Shown: positions 1-12,000 of the stretch, piece by piece | Position numbering within the stretch: the first letter of the stretch is position 1 | How the letters are laid out: each line of letters begins with the position of its first letter | Assembly (NCBI GenBank): GCA_002869425.1 | Contig: PKSZ01000267.1 | Span: 1 to 16,005, forward strand | Length of the DNA stretch: 16,005 bases | Reading direction: 5' to 3' | Source: Marinilabiliales bacterium | GTDB lineage: Bacteria; Bacteroidota; Bacteroidia; Bacteroidales; BM523 | Translations under genes and position numbers: made by a program | The notes under the pieces: generated by a model | What the model was told of the DNA's origin: nothing | The model's input: the letters and a program-made list of their open reading frames with translations, nothing else | The model's database searches: none

Positions 1-3000
1 ATATATCCCACTGAGACTATTGCAGTGCTTGTATCAGCACAATTCTCAGAATTTCCTGAAATCAACATTACTGAGTAATCACCAATTGAGTCATATACAT
101 GAATAGGGTTCTGATCTGTTGATGTACTTCCATCTCCAAATGTCCAGTTCCATTCTGTTATTGCCAGATTAGTTGATGAACTGGCATCCGTAAAGCTTAC
201 ACTGTGATCGGAACAGTCGTATTCAAATTCAAAATCAGATTCAGGTCCGTTGTAAACACTTATTGTTTGTGAAATTGCGGATGAACAACCTGCATTACTG
301 GTTACTGAAAGTAATACATTATAATTTCCATTTATGTTGTAGAGATGGTTTGGATTTTGTACATAACTGGTGTCTCCATCTCCATATACCCAAGTCCATG
401 AGTTTATACTACCTGTTGTTATTGTTGATTCATCCATAAATGATACTGAATCGAGATAACATACAGAATTGTATGAAAAGCTTGCAACAGGGTAGGGTAC
501 AACTTCAATATTTTTCGTAACCTCAAAACTGCAGCCCAGACTAGATTCTACTGTAAGGCTAACATCATAGTTGCCTGTTGAGTTATAAGTAAAACCGGCT
601 GTTGGCGCATTCGAAGTATTGCCATTGCCAAAATCCCACTCCCAGGAAATAATATTTCCTTCAATTACTTCAGATTGATCTGTAAAGGTTATGATATCTC
701 CTATGCAGGTCGCAGAATATGAAAAGTCGGGAATTAATGGTGTGATTTTTTCTATTGTTGTTGAATCTGAAACCGGCGCGCAAGCATCTGTTGCTAGGCT
801 TGTTAGCCAGATATCAATATTGCTCAGTAAGCTATCGTTTGCACCAGGCATATATATAGCATCAAGTTCGTATTCATCGGGAACAAAATGGCCTGAACCG
901 TTTGTAGACCAGAATGCTTCAGCTGCGTTTTCAATATTACACTCCAAATATACGGAGTCATTGATAGAGCAGGCATAATATGGTCCACCTGAGCTTACAA
1001 CAGGAATAGGATCAATGCTAATAATAACTGTATCTGTACCCATTTGACAATCTCCATTGTTTGTGGAGAAAAGTACCAGTTCAACTACACCGTATATAGA
1101 GTCTGCAGAACTAGGGATATAGTTGGCATTAAGATCTTCATTATCTGGTGTAAATACTCCGGTTCCAGAGCTGCTCCATTGACCTGTTGTTGAACCTCCG
1201 GAAATTGTGGCTTCTAACAATGCATTGTTGTTTGCACATATTGTTTGATCTTCACCGGCATATACAAATGGTGTATCACCAAATGTTATTGTAATTGCAT
1301 CACTTTCAGCAAGACAGTTACCATTTTCAGTTGAAGAAAGAACTAAGTTAACATATCCATTTATGGTATCATTGGTTCCGAATATATATTCTGTTTGTGG
1401 AGATGTTGTGCTTACAATTGAACCTGAACCATAAGTTATTGTCCAAATTCCTGTACTGCTTCCTCCGCTAACTGAGCCAATCAATTCTGTGGAAGCGCTG
1501 CTTGAACAAACCACTTGATCAGGACCTGCATTTACTATTGGAGAAGGAGTTATGGTTACGTTAAGAGTATCTACTACCGGAATACATGTTCCATTTCCTG
1601 TACTTGTCAGGTAGATTTCTGTTTCACCGTTTTCAAGATCAATGGAACCTGGTGTAAAATATGTATTCAGAGAAGCTCCACCAGGAGAGAATTGTCCATC
1701 TCCGCTGGTACTCCAGAGCGCTCCGGATGCAATGGTAACTTCACCTTCCAGTGTAAGTGTATTGTTGTTTGCACAAACTGTCTGGTCGTTTCCTGCAAAA
1801 ATAGTAGGTGCCGGAGTGAAAGAAATGATTAGTGAATCCAGTGCCAGGTTGCAACTATTTGTAGCCGTAAGAATAAGTGTTAATTCTCCATTGGATGTAT
1901 CCTGGGAGGACGGAATATATTTAGCATTTAGCGTATTGGCATCCGGAATGAAAGAGCCATTACCAGTACTTGTCCAAATTCCTTGTGAGGCTCCACCTAG
2001 AAGATTACCACTTAGCTGTATTTCAGTATTGTTAGAGCATATTTCAATGTCATTACCCGCATTTACATATCCTTCAGGTATCATGGATACTTTTACTGTA
2101 TCAATTACGGCTCCACAGGCATCATTTCCTTCTGTTTCAACATAAAGAAAAACATCTCCATTATTTAAATCTTGAATTCCAAATACATAAGTAATGGTTG
2201 TAGCATGATTGTTCGGTTCAAAGTAACCATCTCCTGATGTACTCCATTCTAAGCCTGAAGCATTCTGGTAATCTGCTGTTATCTGAATATCTGTTTCATT
2301 GGCACAAACCACTCTGTTACTACCGGCATCCAGCAATGGCACCTGTTCAATGCTAAGGATTGCTGTATCAGTACCAGCAATACAACCTCCATTATTTGTT
2401 GAAGTAAGAACAAGTTCAACAGAACCCAGTAATGAGTCAATATTGCTGAATTGGTAAGTTGCATCAATGGTTTCATTATTGGGTATAAACTCCCCTGTAC
2501 CACTTGTACTCCAAATTCCAGTTGTTGAACCACCAGAAACAGTACCATTCAGATCCGCTTGCATATCATCTGCACAAACCTGTAAATCTTCACCTGCGTA
2601 GGCATAAACTGTACTGCCAAAGTTTATGTTTACTGTATCTGTAACTGCATAGCATAGTCCGTTATTGGTTGTTGTTAGTACGATTTCAACATTTCCTGAA
2701 GTAACATCTGCTGAACTGAACTGGTAATATGCGCCCAGATTGGTATTGTTCGGAGCAAAAGTACCACTGCCCAGTGTCGACCATGCACCAGTTGATGTAT
2801 TTCCTGATACAGAGCCAATTAATTGTGTCATCGTACTGGTTGAACATACTTGTTGATCAGGACCCGCATTTGCTATTGGGGCATCGGTAATTGTGATATG
2901 AACAACATCCGTAACTGCATTACAATTGCCATTACCCAGACTGGTTAGGTAGAGATATGCTGAACCGTTATCTATATCATTGTTCCCAGGAGTGTAAACT

Positions 3001-6000
3001 GTATTTAAACTTGTAGTAGATGGGATAAATACACCATCTCCCGAACTAGACCAGATTCCTCCGCTTGCAATACTAATATTTCCATTTAGATTAACATCAG
3101 AATTGTTGGCACAAACAGTAACATCCAATCCTGCATTGACGGTAGGTGGTTCTGTAAATGTAATCACCATACTGTCGGCCACATAATTGCAACTATTGGT
3201 GGCTGTTAATGTAAGAACAATATTGTCCTGTGTTGTATCAGTTGGACTTGGAGTGTAACTTGCGTCAAGAACTGTTGCATTAGGTGAGAAAATTCCACTT
3301 CCTGTGCTTGTCCATATTCCCTGACTGGCACCATCAGAAATCTGCCCATTTAAAGAGACCACCGGATTATTTTTGCATACCGATTGGTCTGGTCCTGCCT
3401 CAACCAATCCAACAGGTTGAAAGCTTATTTTCAAAGAATCTGTAACAGCATTACAGCTTGCAGAACCTGTGCTTTGAGCATATATATAAATTTCACCGTA
3501 AATTACATCACTTAGTGATGGGTAATACACTGAATTGGTTGAAGAATTACTTGAGAAAAATCCTGAACCACTTGTGCTCCAATGCATGCCTGTAACATGA
3601 ATTAAGCTGGCATTAAGCACAACGGAATCTGTTTCACAAACTGTTTGATTTAATCCGGCTTCAATTTGAGGCACGGGCTCGACAAAAATTAATACTGTAT
3701 CTTTTCCTGCCTGACATGTTCCATTGTTTGTTGACTGTAAAATTAATTGAACATGGCCGGATATGGAGTCTGCCGTTGAAAAGTAATAGGTTGGAGACAG
3801 GCTTGTATTTGAAGGATAGAAGTAACCTGAACCTTGTGTGGACCACTGTCCTGTTGAGGAACCACCAGAAACAATACCATTTAAATTGGCTTGTAAACTA
3901 TTTCCACAAATGGTTTGATCTGTTCCGGCATATACGAACGGAGCATCACCAAATGTAATGTTTAGATTATCGCTTACTGCATTGCAATTGCCGTTATTGG
4001 TTGATGTAAGAGTGAGATCAACAAAACCAGCTGCTGAATCAGCTGCGCTAAATTCATAATAAGCATTAAGGACAGTATTTCCAGGAATAAATGTTCCTGT
4101 ACCTGAAGTTGTCCATTCACCTGTAATGGTAGAACCTGAAATCAATCCCATCAGTTGAGTCATCGTGCTTCCTTCACAGACTGTTTGATCAGGGCCCGGA
4201 AATACCTGAGGTGCTGGTGAGATGTTTAGCTGTAGATTATCAGATTCTGAAATGCAATTTCCGTTTCCTGTTGTGCTTAAAGTGATAATAACAGAACCGT
4301 TGTCTAAATCAGCATTACTTGGTATATACGCTGGAGATAAGCTTGTATTGTTTGGAACAAAAGTTCCTGTGCCAGAGGATGACCAGCTTCCGCCTGAAGC
4401 AATTTCTACAGAGCCGGATAGGTTAACATTGGCATTATTACCACAAACTGTAATATCTGATCCTGCATGTGCTGCGGGAGCAGGGCTGAAGCTAACTTGC
4501 ATATTGTCTTCAGCTGAATTACAACTGTTTGTTGCAGCTAAAGTAAGTGTTACGGATCCCAGCGAAGTATCAACGGCACTTGGTTGGTAACTTGCATTTA
4601 GCGTTGTATTGTTGGGAATAAAGGTTCCAGAGCCTGATGTTGTCCAAATTCCTTCACTCGCACCACCAGTAATAAATCCATTAAGAGCAACTTGTGGATT
4701 ATTAGCACAAACCGTTTGATCAATTCCAGCGTTAGCAACCCCTGCAGGGGATATGTTTAATTGTAGTGTATCTGTAACTTCAATACAATTGCCGTTGTTG
4801 GTTGAAGTAAGATAGAATGTTACATTGCCTTGAATTGAATCCAGAGAGCTTGCCTGGTAATTGGTTATAAGACTTGTATTATTTGGAAGGAATGTTCCAT
4901 TACCTGTTGTTGTCCAGATTCCTGTTGTCGTTGCTCCAGAAACAGATCCGTATAAAGAAACTTCAAGGTCATCCACACAAGTGATTATATCATTACCTGC
5001 ATTAACATTCGGCGCATCAGTCATGGTAATTACCATTTCATCGCTTTCAGCAACACAGTTTCCATTACCTGTTGTAGTTAGAGTGAGTGTAACTTCTCCA
5101 AGTGCAGTATCTTGTAGGCTCGGAATATATGTAGCTGATAAACTGGTATTACCCGGGACAAATGACCCAGACCCTGAACTAGACCAGATTCCTCCTGAAA
5201 CAACAGTAATAGCACCATTTAAAGGCACCAATACGTTGTTGGAACATGCTGTAACATCTGCACCCGCATTGGCAGTAGGAGCAGGAGTAAAGCTTACTAA
5301 AAGGTTGTCGTCGACAGGTGAGCAGCCATTATTGTTGGTTGAAGTTAAAGTAAGAGTGACTGAGCCGTCAGTTATATCACCATTGCTAGGGATATAAATT
5401 GCATTCAGGCTACTTGCGTCAGGAGAAAAAGATCCTGTGCCGCTGGTACTCCACTGACCTGTTGTTGATCCACCACTGACAGAGCCATTAAGATTTATTT
5501 CAGCATTATTTGCACAAACACTTAAATTCGGACCAGCATTGACAGTAGGTGGTGGAGTAATATAGATATCCACTGTATCTTTTACTTCTATACAATCTCC
5601 GTTTCCTGTTGAGGTAAGTATTAACTGGGCATAACCACTGCTTATCTCAGAAGCTGATGGTGTATAAATGGCATTTAGGTCCGTATTGCCAGAAGTAAAA
5701 TTACCATTTCCGCCACTCCAAATTCCTCCGGAAGCTATTGTTACCTGTCCATTAAGTTGAGCATCCGGGTTGTTCAAACATACAAAAATATCATCGCCTG
5801 CATTTATGTATGGTGCTGTAGTATAAGTAACTGTAATTTGATCTTCTGCAGTATTACAACTGTTGGCCTGAAGTGTTAATGTAACAGAGCCATTACTTGT
5901 ATCATAAGCGCTTGGGATATAATTGGCATTTAAATTTGTATTGTTTGGAGAGAAGGTTCCACTACCACTGGTTAACCATTGTCCTCCTGATGCTCCTCCT

Positions 6001-9000
6001 CCTACATTTCCATTTAGTGAAACTGTTCCATTATTTGAACATAGTGTAATATTACTTCCTGCATCAGCTGTTCCTGCAGGGAAAATATTAACCTGCATTG
6101 AATCATAAACTGGCAAACATGTCCCATTATTGGTAGATGTAAGGTATAGTAAAGCACCTTGATTTGATGAGTCCGCGGAACTGGCTACGTATGTAGCATT
6201 TAATGCAATTGCACTAGGTATAAATGAACCCGATCCTGTTGTATTCCAGATTCCTGTGTTTGTTCCACCAGAAATACTTCCGTTTAATTGAATATTAAGG
6301 TTGTCAGGACAAACAGTTTGATCACTTCCTGCATTTACCTGAGGTGAAGCAGTAAAAATGGCTGTCATCTGATCATTCTCAGCAATACAATTACCATTTC
6401 CTGTACTGGATAAAGTTAATACAACCTGACCATTTGATATATCTGTAGCACTTGGTATGTAATGCGTTATTAATGATGTATTGGATGGAGCAAAACTTCC
6501 GCTACCTGAGCTTGACCATGTACCGCCGGAAGCTACTGAAACATTGCCCGTCAGGGATAATTCAGCATTATTAGCACAAACACTTTGATCTGTACCTGCG
6601 TCGACAGATGGCGCTGAGGTAAAAGAAACCAGAATATTATCAGAAACTGCTGAACAGTTTCCATTTCCTGTTGTTGTTAAGGTGAGATTCGCCCATCCTT
6701 GTGTGAGTTCTTGTGCAGAAGGCGTGTAGGTTGTGTTTAAAGAGGTGTTATCTGGAGAATATGTTCCGGTACCACCTGACCAAATTGCACCTGTTGCTAG
6801 GGTTATTACACCGCTTAGATCAACATCTGCATTGTTAGAACATAAAGTAATGTCATTGCCTGCACTTGCTGTTGGTGCATTGGTGAAAGTAATTGTTACG
6901 TCATCACTTACAGATAGACAATCACCATTCCCAGTTGATGATAGTGTTAGCGTGATACTTCCATTTGCTATTTCAGTAGGAGTTGGCGTGTAAGTGGTAT
7001 TCAGAGATGTATTTCCCGGGTTAAATATACCTGATCCACCAGACCATATTCCTCCTGATGCTCCTGTAATATTTCCATTTAGTGTAATGGTAGCATTATT
7101 GGCGCATAAAGATTGATTATCGCCGGCATCAACAATGGGTGCAGGCGTAATGGTTACAGAAATATTGTCAGTAACTGGTGAACAATTTCCATTTCCTGTT
7201 GTTGTTAAAACTAAGTTTGCAACACCATTGGCAATTTCTAATGCTGAGGGAATGTAGCTTGTTGTTAATGAAGTTGGGTCTGGCGAATATGTTCCTAGTC
7301 CACCTGACCATACACCTCCGGTAGCAACTGTTACAGAGGCATTAAGGGCTACACTGGAGTTGTTTGCACAGGAAAAGAGATCTGATCCTGCAAATGCTGT
7401 AGGTGCTTCGGTAAATGAGATATCCATTGTATCTGCTACCGCCAGACAGTTTCCGTTTCCAGTAGATGTAAGAATTAAGGATAATGAACCTGCGGCTATT
7501 TCTCCTGCCGTTGGGGTATATATTGTGTTTAATGTATTGTTATCGGGTGTGAATATTCCCAATCCTCCTGTCCAACTTCCTCCAGAAGCCTGCGCTACTA
7601 TTCCGTTTAATTGTATGTCTGCATTATTTGAGCAAATCACCTGATCTGATCCTGCATTTACACTTGGAGCTGAATTGTATGTAATAATAATGTTGTCGCT
7701 AACAGCATTGCAATTACCATTTCCAATGGATGTAAGTGTTAAAATTACAGATCCTGATGCAAGTTCTCCACTGGTTGGTGTATAACTAGCATTTAATGTT
7801 GTATTATTTGGATTGAATACTCCTGCACCACCTGTCCATTGACCTCCAGTAGCATTGGTAACATTGCCCGAAAGTACAACAGTAGGATTATTCATACAGG
7901 CTGAAAGATCTTCTCCCGCATCTACGATTGGAGGAGGTGTAATGGTAAGGAATACACTATCTGTCACTGCCAGACATGTACCATTTCCACTTGTTGTAAA
8001 GTATAATTTAGCAGAGCCTGCAGCTAATTCTGATGCTGATGGTGAATATATGGCATTTGGATCTGTATTTACCGGGTTATAGGTTCCGGTTCCACCATGC
8101 CAGTATCCTCCACTTGCTACTGTGTAAGATGCTCCGAGCGCTACATTTGAATTGTTTGCACAAACAATTTGGTTTGGACCCGCTTCAACTGTTGGAGTTT
8201 CAGTTATGGTTATTGCTATTTGGTCTGTTTCAGCAATACAGTTTCCGTTGCCAGTGCTTGTCAAAGTTAGGGTTATAGTACCGTTGCTGATTTCCGATGC
8301 AGAAGGTGTATAACTGGCATTTAAATCAGTAGATGAGGGAGAAAAGATTCCTGATCCGCCAGACCACTGACCGCCAACTGCGCCACTAATTGTTCCAGAT
8401 AAAGTGGTTGAAGCATTGTTTCCACAAACAATCTGATCAGAACCAGCCTGAACATTAGGGGAAGGAGTAAAAGTGATGGTCATTTGATCATTAACAGCGT
8501 TACACGTTCCATTACCTGTACTTGTTATTGTTAGGGTAGCGCTACCATTGGCAAGTTCTGTTGAGCTTGGTGTATATGTTGTAATTTGTGAAGTATTATC
8601 CGGGTTATATGTACCTGTTCCTCCAGACCAGATAATACCTGATGCACCATTCACTGAGCCGCTAAGTGTTACTGTATTATTATTTTCACAGGCAGATATA
8701 TCTGCTCCTGCGTTGATGGTCGGAGCAGGTGTGAAGAATAAGGTTAAACTATCTGTAACCGGGTTGCAATCTCCGTTGCCTGTGGATGTAAGCTTTAAAG
8801 TAACACTTCCGTTTGTAATTTCCAATGGATGAGGAGTATAGGATGCATTTAAGCTACTATTTGAAGGAGAGAAGGATCCCAAACCTCCAGACCATATACC
8901 ACCTGTAGCAATTGTAACAGATCCGTTAAGTGAAGCAACTGAATTGTTTGCACATAAAGTTTGATTGGGTCCTGCTTCAACAGTTGGTGAGGAATCAAAA

Positions 9001-12000
9001 ATTACTTGCATAGTATCTGAAACAGCAAGACATGAACCATTACCTGTAGTAGTAAGTATTAATTTTACACTTCCAGTGTTAATTTCTGTTTGTGTAGGAG
9101 AGTATTGAGTAGTTAGATTGTTTGCAGAAGGATTGAATACACCCAGACCTCCAGACCAAGTACCACCACTGGCCAAAGTTACTGATCCTGTTAGTACGAT
9201 ATCTGCATTGTTTGAACAAACATTCTGGTCATTACCTGCATATGCCGATGGAGCAGAATTGAAAGTTATCGATAAGCTGTCTGTTACAGCTGTGTTTGAT
9301 CCATTTCCTGTTGATGTTAGATAAAGTTTTAGCTGACCGGATGATATCTCAGCAGGTGTTGGGATATACTCTGCGTTCAAATCTGTATTTCCCGGAATAA
9401 AAGATCCAGTACCACCTGTCCATATGCCACCTCCTGCATTTGATATTGAGCCGTTTAAGTAAAAATTCGGATTGTTTTCACAAGCTGTAATATCATTTCC
9501 TGCTTCAACTATTGGAGCTGGCTCAATAATAACATTAACACTGTCGATAACTGCATTACAAGTTCCGTTTCCTGTTGAAGTTAAATATAGCATTGTATTC
9601 CCTGCACTTACTTCAGATGGGCTGGGCGTATAATTGATTGAGAGACTTGATGCGTTTGGATCGTAAGTACCAGTACCTCCACTCCAAACACCTCCACTAG
9701 CAACTGTAACCGAACCTGAGAGTGAGGCTGTAGAATTGTTTCCACCAACCGTAACATCCAGACCTGCATCTACAATTGGTGCAGATGAGAAATTAAGAAT
9801 AACATCTTCACTAACAGCAAGACATCCTCCGTTTCCTGTAGAAGTTAATGTTAAGGTTACCGACCCATTGGTTATTTCGGATGCAGATGGTGTATAATCT
9901 GCAGCAAGGGAAGTAGAGTTTGGAGAAAAAGTTCCGGATCCTCCAGACCACTGTCCACCCGTTGCTACACTAACTGATCCATTTAATGTAGCTGTAGCAT
10001 TGTTGGCACAAAGTGTTTGATCTGTTCCAGCATTGACTGTTGGTGGCGCTGTAATGGTTATTACAATATCGTTAGAAACAGCATTACATGTACCATTTCC
10101 CGTTGTTGTTAAGGTTAGATTGGCTACACCATTGGCTATTTCTGTAGCTGACGGAGTATATGATGCACTTAGATTTGTATTGTTCGGACTAAAAGTACCA
10201 GTGCCTCCGCTCCAGATTCCACCACTAGCTACTGTAACTTGTCCGTTTAAGTTAAGCTCGGCATTGTTTCCACAAACACTTACATCTGTTCCTGCATTTG
10301 CTGTTGGAGCATTTGTGAAAGTAATATTCATACTGTCAATTACTGCCAGACAAGTACCATTTCCTGTTGTTGTTGCATATAATTTCATCGCACCAGAAGC
10401 TATTTCTGCAGCAGTGGGTGTATAGACTGCTAAAGGATCTGTTGATAAGGGATTGAAAGATCCTAGACCTCCAGACCATTGAATACCTGAGGCAAGAGTG
10501 TAACTTGCAGCAAGTGTTACATCTGCATTATTTGCACAAACAGTTTGATTTGGACCAGCATCTATGGTTGGTGCTGGTGTGATGGTTACAGTCATTTGAT
10601 CGGAGACTGGATTACAATCTCCATTGCCTATAGTTGTGAGAGTTAAGGATACAGTTCCATTTGCAATTTCAGTTGCAGTTGGTGTATAAACAGCATTTAG
10701 ATCATTTGGGGATGGATTAAAGTTCCCGAGACCACCTGACCACTGTCCTCCAGTTGCAATCGTTACAGAACCATCTAAAGAAACTTCTGGATTATTAGCA
10801 CAGACAGTTTGATTATCACCTGCATCAGCAGTTGGAATAGGAGTAATGTTGATTGAAAGGCTACTACTTTCTGCATTACAATTTCCATTTCCAGTAGATG
10901 TTAATACCAGATTTACTGTACCTGATGCAATCTCTGCTGCAGTAGGTGAATATATAGCATTTAAGGCATTTTGACTTGGGTTAAAGATACCATTTCCTCC
11001 AGTCCATTGACCTCCGGATGCAATGGTGACCGATCCATTTAGAACAACATCAGAGTTGTTGCCACAAACGGTTTTGTCTGATCCTGCGCTTACAACTGGT
11101 GCTGCAGTAAAAGAAATATCCGTAACATCATTTTCAGCTAAACAGTTACCATTGTCTGTTGAGGTTAGTGTTAATGAGACACTTCCAGTACTTATTTCTG
11201 CTGCAGTGGGAGTATAGGTGGCATTCAAATCTGTATTGGATGGAGAAAAAGTACCAGCCCACCCTGACCAGATTCCCATAGATGCACCATCAGTAATTGT
11301 ACCAGTTAATGAAGTTGTAGCATTGTTACTGCAAACCGATTGATCTGCACCAGCGTTCACACTGGGAGCAAGATTGAAACCAATATTGATATTATCTTGT
11401 ACTGCCAGACAAGTTCCGTTTCCTGTTGTTTCCAGGGTTAGACTGATTCCTCCGGAAGCAATTTCGGCAGCTGTGGGAGTATATACAGCATTGAGTGTAT
11501 TTCTGTTTGGATTAAAAGTTCCAAATCCTCCAATCCATTGACCACCTGTGGCAACTGTTACAGAGCCATTTAGACTGATGTCTGCATTGTTGGCACATGC
11601 TGTTTGATCTGTTCCTGTATTGGCGGTTGGCGTGTTGGTGAAAAATATTGTAACATCACTGCTTTCAGGATTGTTTGCACCATTACCTGTTGTTGTTAGG
11701 GTAAGCGTAACAGAACCAGAAGTTATTTCAGCTGCGGTGGGTGTATATATTATGTTTAAAGCTGTATTGTTTGGATTGTAAATTCCAGAACCTCCAGACC
11801 ATATGCCTCCGCTAGCATTTGTGATCGTACCTGATAATGTTGCATCTGGATTGTTGGCACATAATGTTTGATCTGCTCCTGCTGAAACTCCTGGTGCGGG
11901 ATCAACATTTACCAGAATTTCATCCGTTTCTGCATAACAAATACCATTTCCTGTAGAGGTGAGTATAAGTGTGAATGATCCTGCAGAAAGTTCAGCAGCT

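Noticed and set aside
2279..2548. Minus-strand frames at 2279-2548 and 3661-3846
   Set aside because: Both are in a different frame from the giant gene, which is continuously open over the same bases. They have no independent start signal or recognisable motif.
4861..5397. Plus-strand open frames across the array (for example 1642-2145, 4222-4590, 4861-5397, 10033-10425)
   Set aside because: They lie antisense to the repeat gene and recur with its period. Their translations (VPVPPDQI-like strings) are the reverse complement of the conserved repeat motifs.
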